Shown here: piece after piece, positions 34,676 to 42,661 of the stretch | Numbering within the stretch: the first letter of the stretch is position 1 | How the letters are laid out: each line of letters begins with the position of its first letter | Assembly: GCF_900102785.1 (NCBI RefSeq) | Contig: NZ_FNGC01000003.1 | Span: forward strand, 62,001 to 126,000 | Direction of reading: 5' to 3' | Length of the DNA: 64,000 nucleotides | DNA from: Arthrobacter sp. ok362 | GTDB lineage: Bacteria > Actinomycetota > Actinomycetes > Actinomycetales > Micrococcaceae | The notes under the pieces: model-generated | The model's database searches: none | Told to the model about the DNA's origin: nothing | The model's input: only the letters and a program-made list of their open reading frames with translations | Translations under genes and position numbers: made by a program

Positions 34676-37600
34676 TTGTCCCGTCCCGCCAGCCCTGTCC
34701 CGCCCGGAAGACCCCAGACACGACGCGGCGCCCTGACGCCGACGCTGATCATCGTGGCCCTGATCGTGGTCGGATTCATTTTCTTCGCCAATGTCTGGAC
34801 GGATGTCCTCTGGTACCAGCAGCTGGGCTTCTTCGAAGTGTTCGTGACCGAGAACCTGGCCAGGATCGGGATCTTCATGACAGGTTTCGCCGTCATGTTC
34901 GCCGCCGTCTTCTTCGCCATCCGGATTGCCTACCATGCGCGGCCGGTGTATGCCCCCGACTCGGAAATCCGGGACAACCTGAACCGCTATCAGGCCCAGC
35001 TCGAACCCGTCCGGCGCGTCGTGATGGTGGGGCTTCCCATTCTGTTTGGCCTGTTCGCCGGCAGCGCCGCCGCCAGCCAGTGGCAGAAAGTGCTCCTGTT
35101 CCTGAACCAGGAGCCCTTCGGCCAGAATGATCCGCAGTTCGGCCTGGACATCAGCTTCTACCTCATGACCCTTCCGTTCCTCGGCTTCGTCACCGGGTTC
35201 CTCATCAGCGTCACAGTGGTCGCTGGCCTCGCCGGCATCCTCACGCACTACCTCTACGGCAGCATCCGGATCATGGAACGCGGGATCTTCACCAGCCGCG
35301 CCGCCCAGATCCACCTGGCTGTCACGGGTGCTGCCTTCCTGCTGCTGATGGGCGTCAACTTCTGGCTGGACCGCTATTCCACCGTGCAGAACAACGGCGG
35401 ACGCTGGGCCGGTGCGCTGTACACGGACGTGAACGCCGTCATACCGACCAAGGCCATCCTCGCCGCGGCCGCGGCGATCGTTGCCGTGCTGTTCATCGTC
35501 GCCGCGGTGATCGGCAAGTGGCGTCTGCCGGTGATCGGCACCGCGATGCTCATCATCACGGCCATCCTGGCCGGTGGCGTCTACCCGTGGGTCATCCAGC
35601 AGTTCCAGGTCCGGCCCTCGGAGCAGACGCTGGAGAACGAATTCATTAAACGGAACATCGCAATGACCCGCGCCGCCTACGGCCTGGATAAGGTCCAGGA
35701 AAAGCGGTACAACGCCACCACTACCGCCGCCTCCGGTGCGCTGGCCCCCGATGCGCAGACCACCGCCAACATCCGTCTGCTCGATCCGAACCTGATCTCG
35801 GATGCGTTCTCGCAGCTGGAACAGTACCGGCCCTACTACCAGTTCCCCAGCGCCCTGAATGTGGACCGCTACCAGATTGACGGCAAGGTCCAGGACACCG
35901 TCATCGCCGTCCGTGAACTCAACCCGGACGGGCTGGCAACGAACCAGCAGTCCTGGCTGAACCGGCACGTGGTCTACACGCACGGCTATGGCGTCGTCGC
36001 GGCCAAGGGCAATAAGTTCACCGTGGACGGCAAACCGGACTTCCTGCAGTCGGGCATCCCGTCCACCGGCGCGCTCGGCAACGATTCGACCTATCAGCCC
36101 CGCGTCTACTTCGGCCAGGACTCGCCCGACTACTCGATCGTGGGCGCCCCTGCCGGTGCCCCGCACCGCGAGCAGGACCGGCCGGCGGCCAAGGAAGGCG
36201 ACGGCGAAACCCAGTACACCTTCACCGGCAACGGCGGCCCGAACGTCGGCAGCTTCTTCAACAAGATCCTCTACGCGGTCAAGTTCCAGTCCTCTGACCT
36301 GCTGCTTTCCGACGGCGTGAACGCCGAGTCCCAGATCCTCTACGACCGCAACCCGCGGGACCGCGTCGAAAAGGTAGCGCCCTACCTGACCGTGGACGGC
36401 AATCCCTATCCCGCCGTCGTCGACGGCAGGGTGAAGTGGATCGTGGACGGGTACACCACCAGCCCGTACTTCCCGTACTCGCAGCAGGAGCAGCTCTCCG
36501 CGGCGACGGCCGACTCACAGACCGCCGCGAATCGGACCGTAGCCCTGCCGAACAGTTCGGTGAACTACATCCGCAACTCGGTCAAGGCCACCGTGGATGC
36601 CTATGACGGCTCTGTGACGCTGTACGCCTGGGATGACCAGGACCCGGTACTGAAGGCCTGGCAGAAAGTCTTCCCCACGTCGGTGAAGCCCTATTCGGAG
36701 ATGTCCGGTGCGCTCATGAGCCATGTGCGGTACCCGGAGGACCTGTTCAAGGTGCAGCGCGAGCTTCTCGGCCGCTACCACGTGACCAACCCGGACAGCT
36801 TCTACACCAACATTGACGCCTGGTCCGTTCCCAACGACCCCACCGTCAAGGACGAGGTCAAGCAGCCGCCGTACTACATGTCACTGAAGATGCCCGACCA
36901 GGATAAGCCGGCGTTCCAGTTGACGTCGTCGTTCATCCCGCAGGTGGTCAACGGCAACGCCCGCAACGTGCTCTACGGCTTCCTGGCCGCGGACTCGGAC
37001 GCCGGCAACAAGAAGGGCGTCAAGGCGGACAGCTACGGCCAGCTCAGGCTCCTGCAGATTCCGCCGGAGACCCAGGTCCCGGGCCCGGGCCAGGCGCAGA
37101 ACAAGTTCAACTCCGACCCCACGGTTTCGCAGGCCCTCAACCTGCTGCGCCAGGGTGCGTCGGCGGTGCTCAACGGCAACCTCCTGACCTTGCCGGTCGG
37201 CGGCGGCATGGCGTACGTCCAGCCCGTCTATCTGCGGTCCACCGGTGAAACCTCCTACCCGACGCTGCAGCGCGTCCTCGTGGCATTCGGCGACAAGATC
37301 GGGTTCGCGCCTACGCTGGACGAGGCACTAAACCAGCTGTTCGGCGGAAATTCGGGGGCCGCGGCGGGGGACTCGGCGAACAAGGGACAAACGCCGGCCA
37401 CACCCGCCCCCGGGGGCACTCCGGCAGCGCCTGGCACCACCGACGCGAAGGCACAACTGAAGGCCGCTTTGGACGAGGCCAACGCCGCGATCAAGGCCGG
37501 CCAAGCCGCCCTCGCGAAGGGCGACTTCGCGACCTATGGTGAGCAGCAGAAGAAACTGTCTGCCGCCTTGCAGAAGGCGCTTGAGGCCGAAGCGAAGCTG

Positions 37601-37681
37601 GAAACCCCGGCCTCCCCGGCGGGCACCGCCTCGCCGTCGGCCACACCGTCGGCCACTCCGTCGGCGACAGCGGGCAGCTAA
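34676..37681 (+). CDS. UPF0182 family large membrane protein
   Basis: 1001 residues. The first ~320 hold about seven transmembrane helices beginning with [23 protein letters not shown]; the rest is a large extracytoplasmic region with conserved UPF0182 stretches such as [28 protein letters not shown] and PYFPYSQQE, ending in an Ala/Pro-rich coil-like tail ([22 protein letters not shown]). Function unknown; widely conserved in actinobacteria. The start is a TTG at 34676, supported by GAGGT at 34664-34668 (7-base spacing). A large hairpin follows the gene. Confidence 0.9.
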   Translation: MSRPASPVPPGRPQTRRGALTPTLIIVALIVVGFIFFANVWTDVLWYQQLGFFEVFVTENLARIGIFMTGFAVMFAAVFFAIRIAYHARPVYAPDSEIRDNLNRYQAQLEPVRRVVMVGLPILFGLFAGSAAASQWQKVLLFLNQEPFGQNDPQFGLDISFYLMTLPFLGFVTGFLISVTVVAGLAGILTHYLYGSIRIMERGIFTSRAAQIHLAVTGAAFLLLMGVNFWLDRYSTVQNNGGRWAGALYTDVNAVIPTKAILAAAAAIVAVLFIVAAVIGKWRLPVIGTAMLIITAILAGGVYPWVIQQFQVRPSEQTLENEFIKRNIAMTRAAYGLDKVQEKRYNATTTAASGALAPDAQTTANIRLLDPNLISDAFSQLEQYRPYYQFPSALNVDRYQIDGKVQDTVIAVRELNPDGLATNQQSWLNRHVVYTHGYGVVAAKGNKFTVDGKPDFLQSGIPSTGALGNDSTYQPRVYFGQDSPDYSIVGAPAGAPHREQDRPAAKEGDGETQYTFTGNGGPNVGSFFNKILYAVKFQSSDLLLSDGVNAESQILYDRNPRDRVEKVAPYLTVDGNPYPAVVDGRVKWIVDGYTTSPYFPYSQQEQLSAATADSQTAANRTVALPNSSVNYIRNSVKATVDAYDGSVTLYAWDDQDPVLKAWQKVFPTSVKPYSEMSGALMSHVRYPEDLFKVQRELLGRYHVTNPDSFYTNIDAWSVPNDPTVKDEVKQPPYYMSLKMPDQDKPAFQLTSSFIPQVVNGNARNVLYGFLAADSDAGNKKGVKADSYGQLRLLQIPPETQVPGPGQAQNKFNSDPTVSQALNLLRQGASAVLNGNLLTLPVGGGMAYVQPVYLRSTGETSYPTLQRVLVAFGDKIGFAPTLDEALNQLFGGNSGAAAGDSANKGQTPATPAPGGTPAAPGTTDAKAQLKAALDEANAAIKAGQAALAKGDFATYGEQQKKLSAALQKALEAEAKLETPASPAGTASPSATPSATPSATAGS

Positions 37682-37740
37682 CGCTTCGCTGCCGTCCAAC
37701 GCGGCGCTAGGGCCAAGCACAGGCTGTGCGCGGTCGACAG

Positions 37741-37778
37741 GCCGGGTTTGCCCTCTCCGGAGAGAGGCCAAGCCCGGC
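37741..37778 (+). terminator. Hairpin terminator after UPF0182 gene
   Basis: GCCGGGTTTG pairs with CAAGCCCGGC (one G-U), continued after a bulged C by a 6-bp inner stem CCTCTC/GAGAGG. The T-run is weak. Confidence 0.65.
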
Positions 37779-37885
37779 TTGTGGCGTAGACGGGCCGGCC
37801 TCGGTCTGCGCGGCTTTGGCCGGGAAGCCCCGGTGAACCCGGGCAGAAGCCCGTGGCGGCGAGATGCACATCACGTCACCCCGAT

Positions 37886-37914
37886 TTGGCCTCAAGTTCA
37901 CCGGCAGGTAGAGT
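37886..37914 (+). promoter_or_regulatory. Candidate promoter of the first initiator tRNA gene
   Basis: TTGGCC at 37886-37891 and TAGAGT at 37909-37914 are separated by 17 bases, and the tRNA begins 12 bases further. The -10 and downstream bases are repeated before the second tRNA copy, which supports their being functional. Confidence 0.5.
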
Positions 37915-37925
37915 TGATCTTGCGA

Positions 37926-37999
37926 CGCGGGGTGGAGCAGTTCGGTAGCTCGCTGGGCTCATAACCCAGAGGTCACAGGTTCAAATCCTGTCCCCGCAA
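37926..37999 (+). tRNA. Initiator tRNA-Met (CAT), copy 1
   Basis: 74-nt cloverleaf: acceptor CGCGGGG pairs with CCCCGCA, leaving the C1-A72 mismatch that marks initiator tRNAs. The anticodon stem carries the three G-C pairs typical of fMet (CTGGG/CTCATAA/CCCAG) with anticodon CAT, and the T arm is ACAGG-TTCAAAT-CCTGT. The discriminator is A and no CCA is encoded. Confidence 0.95.
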
Positions 38000-38005
38000 C
38001 TGGAG

Positions 38006-38045
38006 AAAAGGTCCGGAACACTGGAAACAGTGTTCCGGACCTTTT
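38006..38045 (+). terminator. Strong terminator after tRNA-fMet copy 1
   Basis: A perfect 18-bp stem (AAAAGGTCCGGAACACTG with complement) closed by a GAAA loop and ending in TTTT. The A/T-flanked stem could stop transcription in both directions. Confidence 0.92.
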
Positions 38046-38172
38046 GCTTTAAGCGCCGGGGGGCGACCCGACCCCGTGACCTGGACGCGACGGACACGAC
38101 CTGGACATGGACTGGGCTGGACGGGACTGGACCCGGTTGGGGGACGTGGTCAGGGCGGCCCGGGAACTAGGG

Positions 38173-38178
38173 TAGAGT
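38173..38178 (+). promoter_or_regulatory. Candidate -10 of the second initiator tRNA gene
   Basis: TAGAGT in the duplicated block GGTAGAGTTGATC that also precedes copy 1, at the same 12-base distance from the tRNA. A matching -35 was not found at 17 bases. Confidence 0.4.
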
Positions 38179-38189
38179 TGATCAAGCGA

Positions 38190-38263
38190 CGCGGGGTGGA
38201 GCAGTTCGGTAGCTCGCTGGGCTCATAACCCAGAGGTCACAGGTTCAAATCCTGTCCCCGCAA
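38190..38263 (+). tRNA. Initiator tRNA-Met (CAT), copy 2
   Basis: The 74-nt body is identical to copy 1, including the C1-A72 mismatch and CAT anticodon. It is followed directly by CCA (38264-38266), so this copy encodes its 3' end, unlike copy 1. An IS30-family element begins about 50 bases downstream. Confidence 0.95.
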
Positions 38264-38316
38264 CCAGGGAACACCAGCAGTACACAGAAAGGCCCGGATC
38301 TGACTTGGATTCTAGG

Positions 38317-39987
38317 GGTCGTTGCAACACCTGTTGGTTAGGTGATTAGTAGTAAATCACGCAGACGCTCGGCTGGAGTATTCCAGCCGAGCGTTTTGCG
38401 TGGGCGTCCGTTGAGCTCCTGCGCGACGTGTTCGAGGTCTTCAGGGCCGTAGACGGACAGGTCGGTGCCCTTGGGGAAGTACTGGCGCAGCAGCCCGTTG
38501 GTGTTTTCGTTCGAGCCGCGTTGCCAGGGGCTGGCGGGGTCGCAGAAATAGACGGGCATGTCGGTGGCAAGGGTCAATGATCGGTGGGTGGCCATTTCCG
38601 CGCCCTGGTCCCAGGTCAGGGAGCCTCGCAGGTGCGCCGGCAGGGTGGCCATGGTCTTGACGAGTCCGTCGCGGACGGTTTCGGCGGTGTGGTCATGTGG
38701 CAGGTGGACGAGCATCACGTAGCGGGTGGTGCGTTCGACCAGGGTCGCGATCGCTGATTGGTTGTAGGCGCCGGTGATGAGGTCCCCTTCCCAATGGCCT
38801 GGCACGGCGCGGTCCTCGATCTCGGGCGGGCGCTCGGAAATCATGATCATCGGGTCCACGAACCTGGGGGTGCGTTGCTCGCCGGTGCGGTGGGGTTTGC
38901 GGCGGGTCCGGCCGGTGCGCAGCGCGGCCTGTATTTCGCGTTTGAGTCCCCCTCTGGCCTGGACGTAGAGGGCTTGATAGATCGTCTCTGGGCTCACACG
39001 CATCTCCGGGGTTGTCGGGGAACTCTTCGACCAGCGTGTGGCTGATCTGCTCCGGAGACCAGCGTATGAGCAGCTTGTCCTTCACGTAGTCGCGCAGGTC
39101 CGAGTCGCCAGCGAGCTTGGCCGTCTTGGGCCGCGCCCGCCGGGCGGCAGCCTTCCGATGAGCCCCGTGGGGCAGGTATCCCATCCGGGGATCGGTATTC
39201 CTGGCCAGCTCGCGGCTGATCGTTGAAGGCGAGCGGCCAAGGGTGTGGGCGATTGCCCTGATCGAAGTGCCAGCGGCGTGCAGATCCCGGATCAGCTCCC
39301 GTTCCTGCACGCTCAGGAACCGCGGATCGATATATTTCTCCAACGCTGATACCGGTACGGGGGCCAGGGTCGTTCCGGTCGTCCCGGCGGGAGGGGCCAT
39401 GGTGGTCACACCACGTTTGTAGCCGACGATTCGGCCATCCGGGTAAATGCGTCGGCCGCCGGACTTACGGATTCCTTGGTCCCACTCTTCGGCGGTCCGG
39501 AGATGTATCCCGACCGCTGCGGCAGCTTTCCGCCGACTCACGCCGGTCTTGCGCAGCCGGATGTACTCCTCCCGCCCTGGGTGAGGACCCGTCCCCGTTT
39601 TGCCATGGCTTTTCAGCCCGGCCTTACGGACCCAACCGGCACACGTTGCGGGATTCAATCCCAACTCCCGTGCGGCCTGCGACGTGCTCTTGACGCGGTC
39701 GAACACGACGAAGAACTCAGCCTTCTGTGCAGGCGTGTATTTCCTCTGGTCCGCTTCCCGATTCCGTGGGACCCGCTCAGGGAGCCGAGATTTATGGACC
39801 CATTGGTAGCACGTCATCTGATTGAAGCCGAGCTCCGCCGCGGCTGCGCTGACACTCCCACACCGGTCCAGCACCGAGAAGAACTGGTCCTTCTGCTCCG
39901 GCGTGTATTTCCTCCGGCCTGATGTTTCCTCGGTTAAAAACGACACGGTCGTTGCAACTCCCAAAAATTCTGGGTGTTGCAACGACC
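38317..39987 (-). mobile_element. IS30-family insertion sequence
   Basis: About 1.67 kb bounded by inverted repeats GGTCGTTGCAACACC (left 38317-38331; right, complement, 39973-39987). CTAG flanks both ends one base outside the repeats (38311-38314 region and 39989-39992), a possible target duplication or palindromic target. It encodes one DDE transposase on the minus strand, broken by a frameshift. Inserted just downstream of the second tRNA-fMet gene. A further copy of GGTCGTTGCAAC at 39947-39958 makes a hairpin with the right end. Confidence 0.88.
38338..39946 (-). pseudogene. IS30-family transposase, interrupted by one +1 frameshift
   Basis: The N-terminal part (GTG 39946) carries repeated helix-turn-helix segments (RKYTPEQK..., RKYTPAQK..., SVQERELIRDLHAAG with GRSPSTISRELARN), typical of IS30. 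Reading is lost at FPDNP near 39006-39011. The rest continues in the +1 frame from MRVSPETIYQALYVQARG with GHWEGDLI, LTWDQGAEMATH and NTNGLLRQYFPKGTDL, giving all three DDE residues. Removing one C or G from CCCCGG restores the family sequence NPEMRVS. So the two halves are intact and only one base separates them from a working gene; a sequencing error is possible. The TTG at 39982 is disfavoured because it lies in the terminal repeat. Confidence 0.85.
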
Positions 39988-40091
39988 GCTAGAACCCGCC
40001 TGATGATCCGGGCCTTTCCTGTTGCCGCTGCTGACGCCTACCCCGGGGGCGGCGCAATCCGGGCCCGGCCCTGCCGGCCCCCGGCCGGCCG

Positions 40092-41516
40092 TCAGCCATC
40101 CTTGAGCCGCTGATAGGTCGCCAGTGCACGCGCCCGGGACTCGGCAAGGTCCACGATGGGTGCGGGGTAGCCGGTGGCCGCGCCGGTGGCCTTCCAGGGC
40201 TCGTGGACGGCTTTGTCGTCCAGCGCGGCGAGCTCGGGAATGTACCCGCGCAGGTATCGTCCGGCGGCGTCGAACTTCTTGCTCTGCGTGACCGGGTTGA
40301 AGATCCGGAAATACGGCGAGGCGTCGGCCCCCGAGCCCGCGACCCACTGCCAGTTGGCCGGGTTGCTCGCGGCGTCGGCATCCACCAGCGTGTCCCAGAA
40401 CCAAGCCTCGCCCAGCCGCCAGTCGGCCAGCAGGTTCTTCACCAGGAAGGACGCGGCCGCCATCCGCACGCGGTTGTGCATCCAGCCCGTCTGCCAGAGC
40501 TGGCGCATGCCCGCATCCACCATCGGGTAGCCGGTGCGGCCCTGCTGCCAGGCTCCCAGCTCGGCGCCCGATGCCGGCTGCCACTCGAAGCGGTCGAACT
40601 CCGGCCGGTAGTTCCGCGTCGCCAGGTCCGGATTCTCGTAGAGCAGCTGCCAACAGAATTCCCGCCAGCCAAGTTCGGAACGGAAGATCCCGACGTCGGC
40701 CGGCGCCCCTGGCGCAAAGCTGTCACGCAGCGTGTGCCAGATCCGGAAGGGACTGATTTCGCCAAATCGCAGATGCGGGGAGAGCCGGCTGGTACCTTCG
40801 ACGCCGGGGACGTCGCGGCCGGTGCCATATTCTGCCGCCGGTCCGTCCACGAAATCCATGAGCCGGCTGTAGGCGCCGGCTTCTCCCGGCGTCCAGGTGC
40901 CGGCCAGACCGGAGCTCCAGTCGGGATCACGGGGGAGCAGGCCCCAGCCTTCGAGGGTTTCGCTCGCCGGCAGGCTGCCGCTGCGCGTGCGTGCCGGGGC
41001 CGGCAGCTGGTCCGGGGCATCCAGCGGCTGCCGGGGCTCGGTACCGGCCAGGCAGGCCTTCCAGAACGGCGTGAAGACCTTATAAGGACCCCCGCCGCCG
41101 GTCCGCACGGTCCACGGCTCGAACATGAGGTTTGCCTGGAAGCTCGTGGCGCTGATGCCTTCCTCGGTGGCCCAGCTCTTCAGGCCGGCGTCGACCGTGC
41201 GTTCGGGCCCGCCGTAGCGGCGGTTCCACAGGAGCGTGTCGGCCGACGTTTCCAGCGCGAGGTCCTGGATGATCCGGGCGGCCGGGCCGCGGCGGAGCAC
41301 CAGCCGCGAGCCGGTGGCCTCCAGCGCGACGGCGAGCCCGGCCAAGGAATGGTGGAGCCACCACTTCACCGCTCCGCCCAGTGGCCGGATGCCGGGCGAC
41401 TCCTCATCCAGGACATAGACGACGGTCAGGGGTGTGTGCAGGGCGGCGGCCTCCGCCAGTGCCGGATTGTCATCCAGCCGGAGGTCGTCGCGGAGCCAGA
41501 CAAGGGTCGCAGACAT
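40092..41516 (-). CDS. phr: Deoxyribodipyrimidine photolyase (class I)
   Basis: Light-driven repair of cyclobutane pyrimidine dimers with FAD. The 474-residue protein opens with ATLVWLRDDLRLDDNPAL (photolyase N-terminal domain) and has the C-terminal FAD/DNA-binding region WMHNRVRMAAASFLVKNLLADWRLGEAWFWDTLVDAD, SNPANWQWVAGSGADASPYFRIFNP, with the conserved Trp-rich electron-transfer path and the Asn contact to FAD. It belongs to the class I CPD photolyase/cryptochrome group. ATG 41516 is chosen because homology starts there, although the frame is open 24 codons further. It stands alone on the minus strand. Confidence 0.93.
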   Translation of the reverse strand: MSATLVWLRDDLRLDDNPALAEAAALHTPLTVVYVLDEESPGIRPLGGAVKWWLHHSLAGLAVALEATGSRLVLRRGPAARIIQDLALETSADTLLWNRRYGGPERTVDAGLKSWATEEGISATSFQANLMFEPWTVRTGGGGPYKVFTPFWKACLAGTEPRQPLDAPDQLPAPARTRSGSLPASETLEGWGLLPRDPDWSSGLAGTWTPGEAGAYSRLMDFVDGPAAEYGTGRDVPGVEGTSRLSPHLRFGEISPFRIWHTLRDSFAPGAPADVGIFRSELGWREFCWQLLYENPDLATRNYRPEFDRFEWQPASGAELGAWQQGRTGYPMVDAGMRQLWQTGWMHNRVRMAAASFLVKNLLADWRLGEAWFWDTLVDADAASNPANWQWVAGSGADASPYFRIFNPVTQSKKFDAAGRYLRGYIPELAALDDKAVHEPWKATGAATGYPAPIVDLAESRARALATYQRLKDG

Positions 41517-41711
41517 GGATCCACGGTACACGGGCGGCCGCCGGCACGGCCCCCTGCACGGTGCAATATACGGTGCAATAAAGGGCACAGGAAGGGCCGG
41601 GATCCGGCGGGCGAACCTGTGTCAGGCTCACCCGCCAGAGCCCGGCCCCTGGGTATGGACCGTGCGTCCGAAGTTTGCGCCCGGACCAGCGGAAGCTGCC
41701 GGGCAGGTTGG

Positions 41712-42503
41712 TCAGAGCTTGTCGAAATCGGCCTCGTCTACCGTGGATTCGGACTCAGCGCTCTTGTCGCCGGTGCCGATGGCGGCGGGGGAGCCGCCGG
41801 ACTTCAACGCTGCCAGCCGGGCTTCGATCTCGGTCTGCTCGCCCAGATCTTCCAGCGAGTTGAACTGGGCGTCCAGACTGGAGGCAGCGAGTTCCTGCTG
41901 GCCACGGACCTTGGCTTCTTCGCGGCGGATCTTCTGTTCGAAGCGTCCCACCTCGGACGTGGGGTCCATGATGTTGATGCTCTTGAGGGCGTCATGGACC
42001 TGGCTCTGGGCTGCCACGGTCTTGGACCGGGCCACCAGCTCATTGCGCTTGCTGGTCAGCTCATTGAGCTTGCCCTTCATCTGGTCAAGGCCCTGCTTGA
42101 GCTTGTCCACCACCTCGGTCTGGGACGCGATGCTAGGCTCGGCGGCCCTGGCCTCGTTCTCCGAGCCCATTTGGCGCTGCAGCGCAACCTTTGCCAGGTT
42201 GTCGAACTTCTCCGCGTCGCCCACGTCGCCCTTGGCGCGGTATTCGTCGGCTTTGCGCGACGCGGCGAGGGCCTTTTTGCCCCAGTCCTGGGCATTGCGG
42301 ACGTCCTCGTTGTAGTCGTCCTGGAGCATGCGCAGGTTGCCGATGGTTTGGGCCACGGCGGACTCGGCCTCCGCGATGTTGTTCGTGTAGTCGCGGACCA
42401 TCTGGTCCAGCATTTTCTGCGGATCCTCGGCCTGGTCCAGCAACGAGTTGATGTTTGCCTTCGCCAGCTGCGCCATGCGGCCGAAAATGGACTGCTTAAC
42501 CAT
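41712..42503 (-). CDS. PspA/IM30 family protein
   Basis: 263 residues, mostly long coiled-coil helices: QSIFGRMAQLAKANINSLLDQAEDPQKMLDQMVRDYTN is the family N-terminus, followed by Gln/Glu/Lys-rich helices (QRQMGSENEARAAEPS..., NELTSKRNELVARSK) and an acidic tail. PspA/IM30 proteins form rods or rings on the inner membrane and respond to envelope stress. ATG 42503; the frame stays open upstream but homology does not. It lies 158 bases downstream of the TPM-domain gene on the same strand, with a duplicated CTGTTTCCCGTC in the intergenic gap. Confidence 0.9.
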   Translation of the reverse strand: MVKQSIFGRMAQLAKANINSLLDQAEDPQKMLDQMVRDYTNNIAEAESAVAQTIGNLRMLQDDYNEDVRNAQDWGKKALAASRKADEYRAKGDVGDAEKFDNLAKVALQRQMGSENEARAAEPSIASQTEVVDKLKQGLDQMKGKLNELTSKRNELVARSKTVAAQSQVHDALKSINIMDPTSEVGRFEQKIRREEAKVRGQQELAASSLDAQFNSLEDLGEQTEIEARLAALKSGGSPAAIGTGDKSAESESTVDEADFDKL

Positions 42504-42661
42504 GGTGTTACCTTTCGTCCTGCTCCGTTGTCTCACTGGTTCCAGTGATCGATGGTGTTTCGCATCTATCCGCTGTCCGGTCCGTTGCGGCCGGCGCGTG
42601 GTCTGTACCGTTCCCGTCACTGTTTCCCGTCGCTGTTTCCCGTCCGGGGGCCGGCTGCAGG

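Noticed and set aside
39001..39013. Programmed +1 frameshift in the IS30 transposase
   Set aside because: IS30 elements normally use one frame; there is no stop codon or structured stimulator at the site. A one-base insertion or sequencing error explains it better.
40203..42548. 781-residue plus-strand open frame across the photolyase and PspA genes
   Set aside because: It runs over two real minus-strand genes and has no conserved motif; its composition is that of antisense high-GC DNA.
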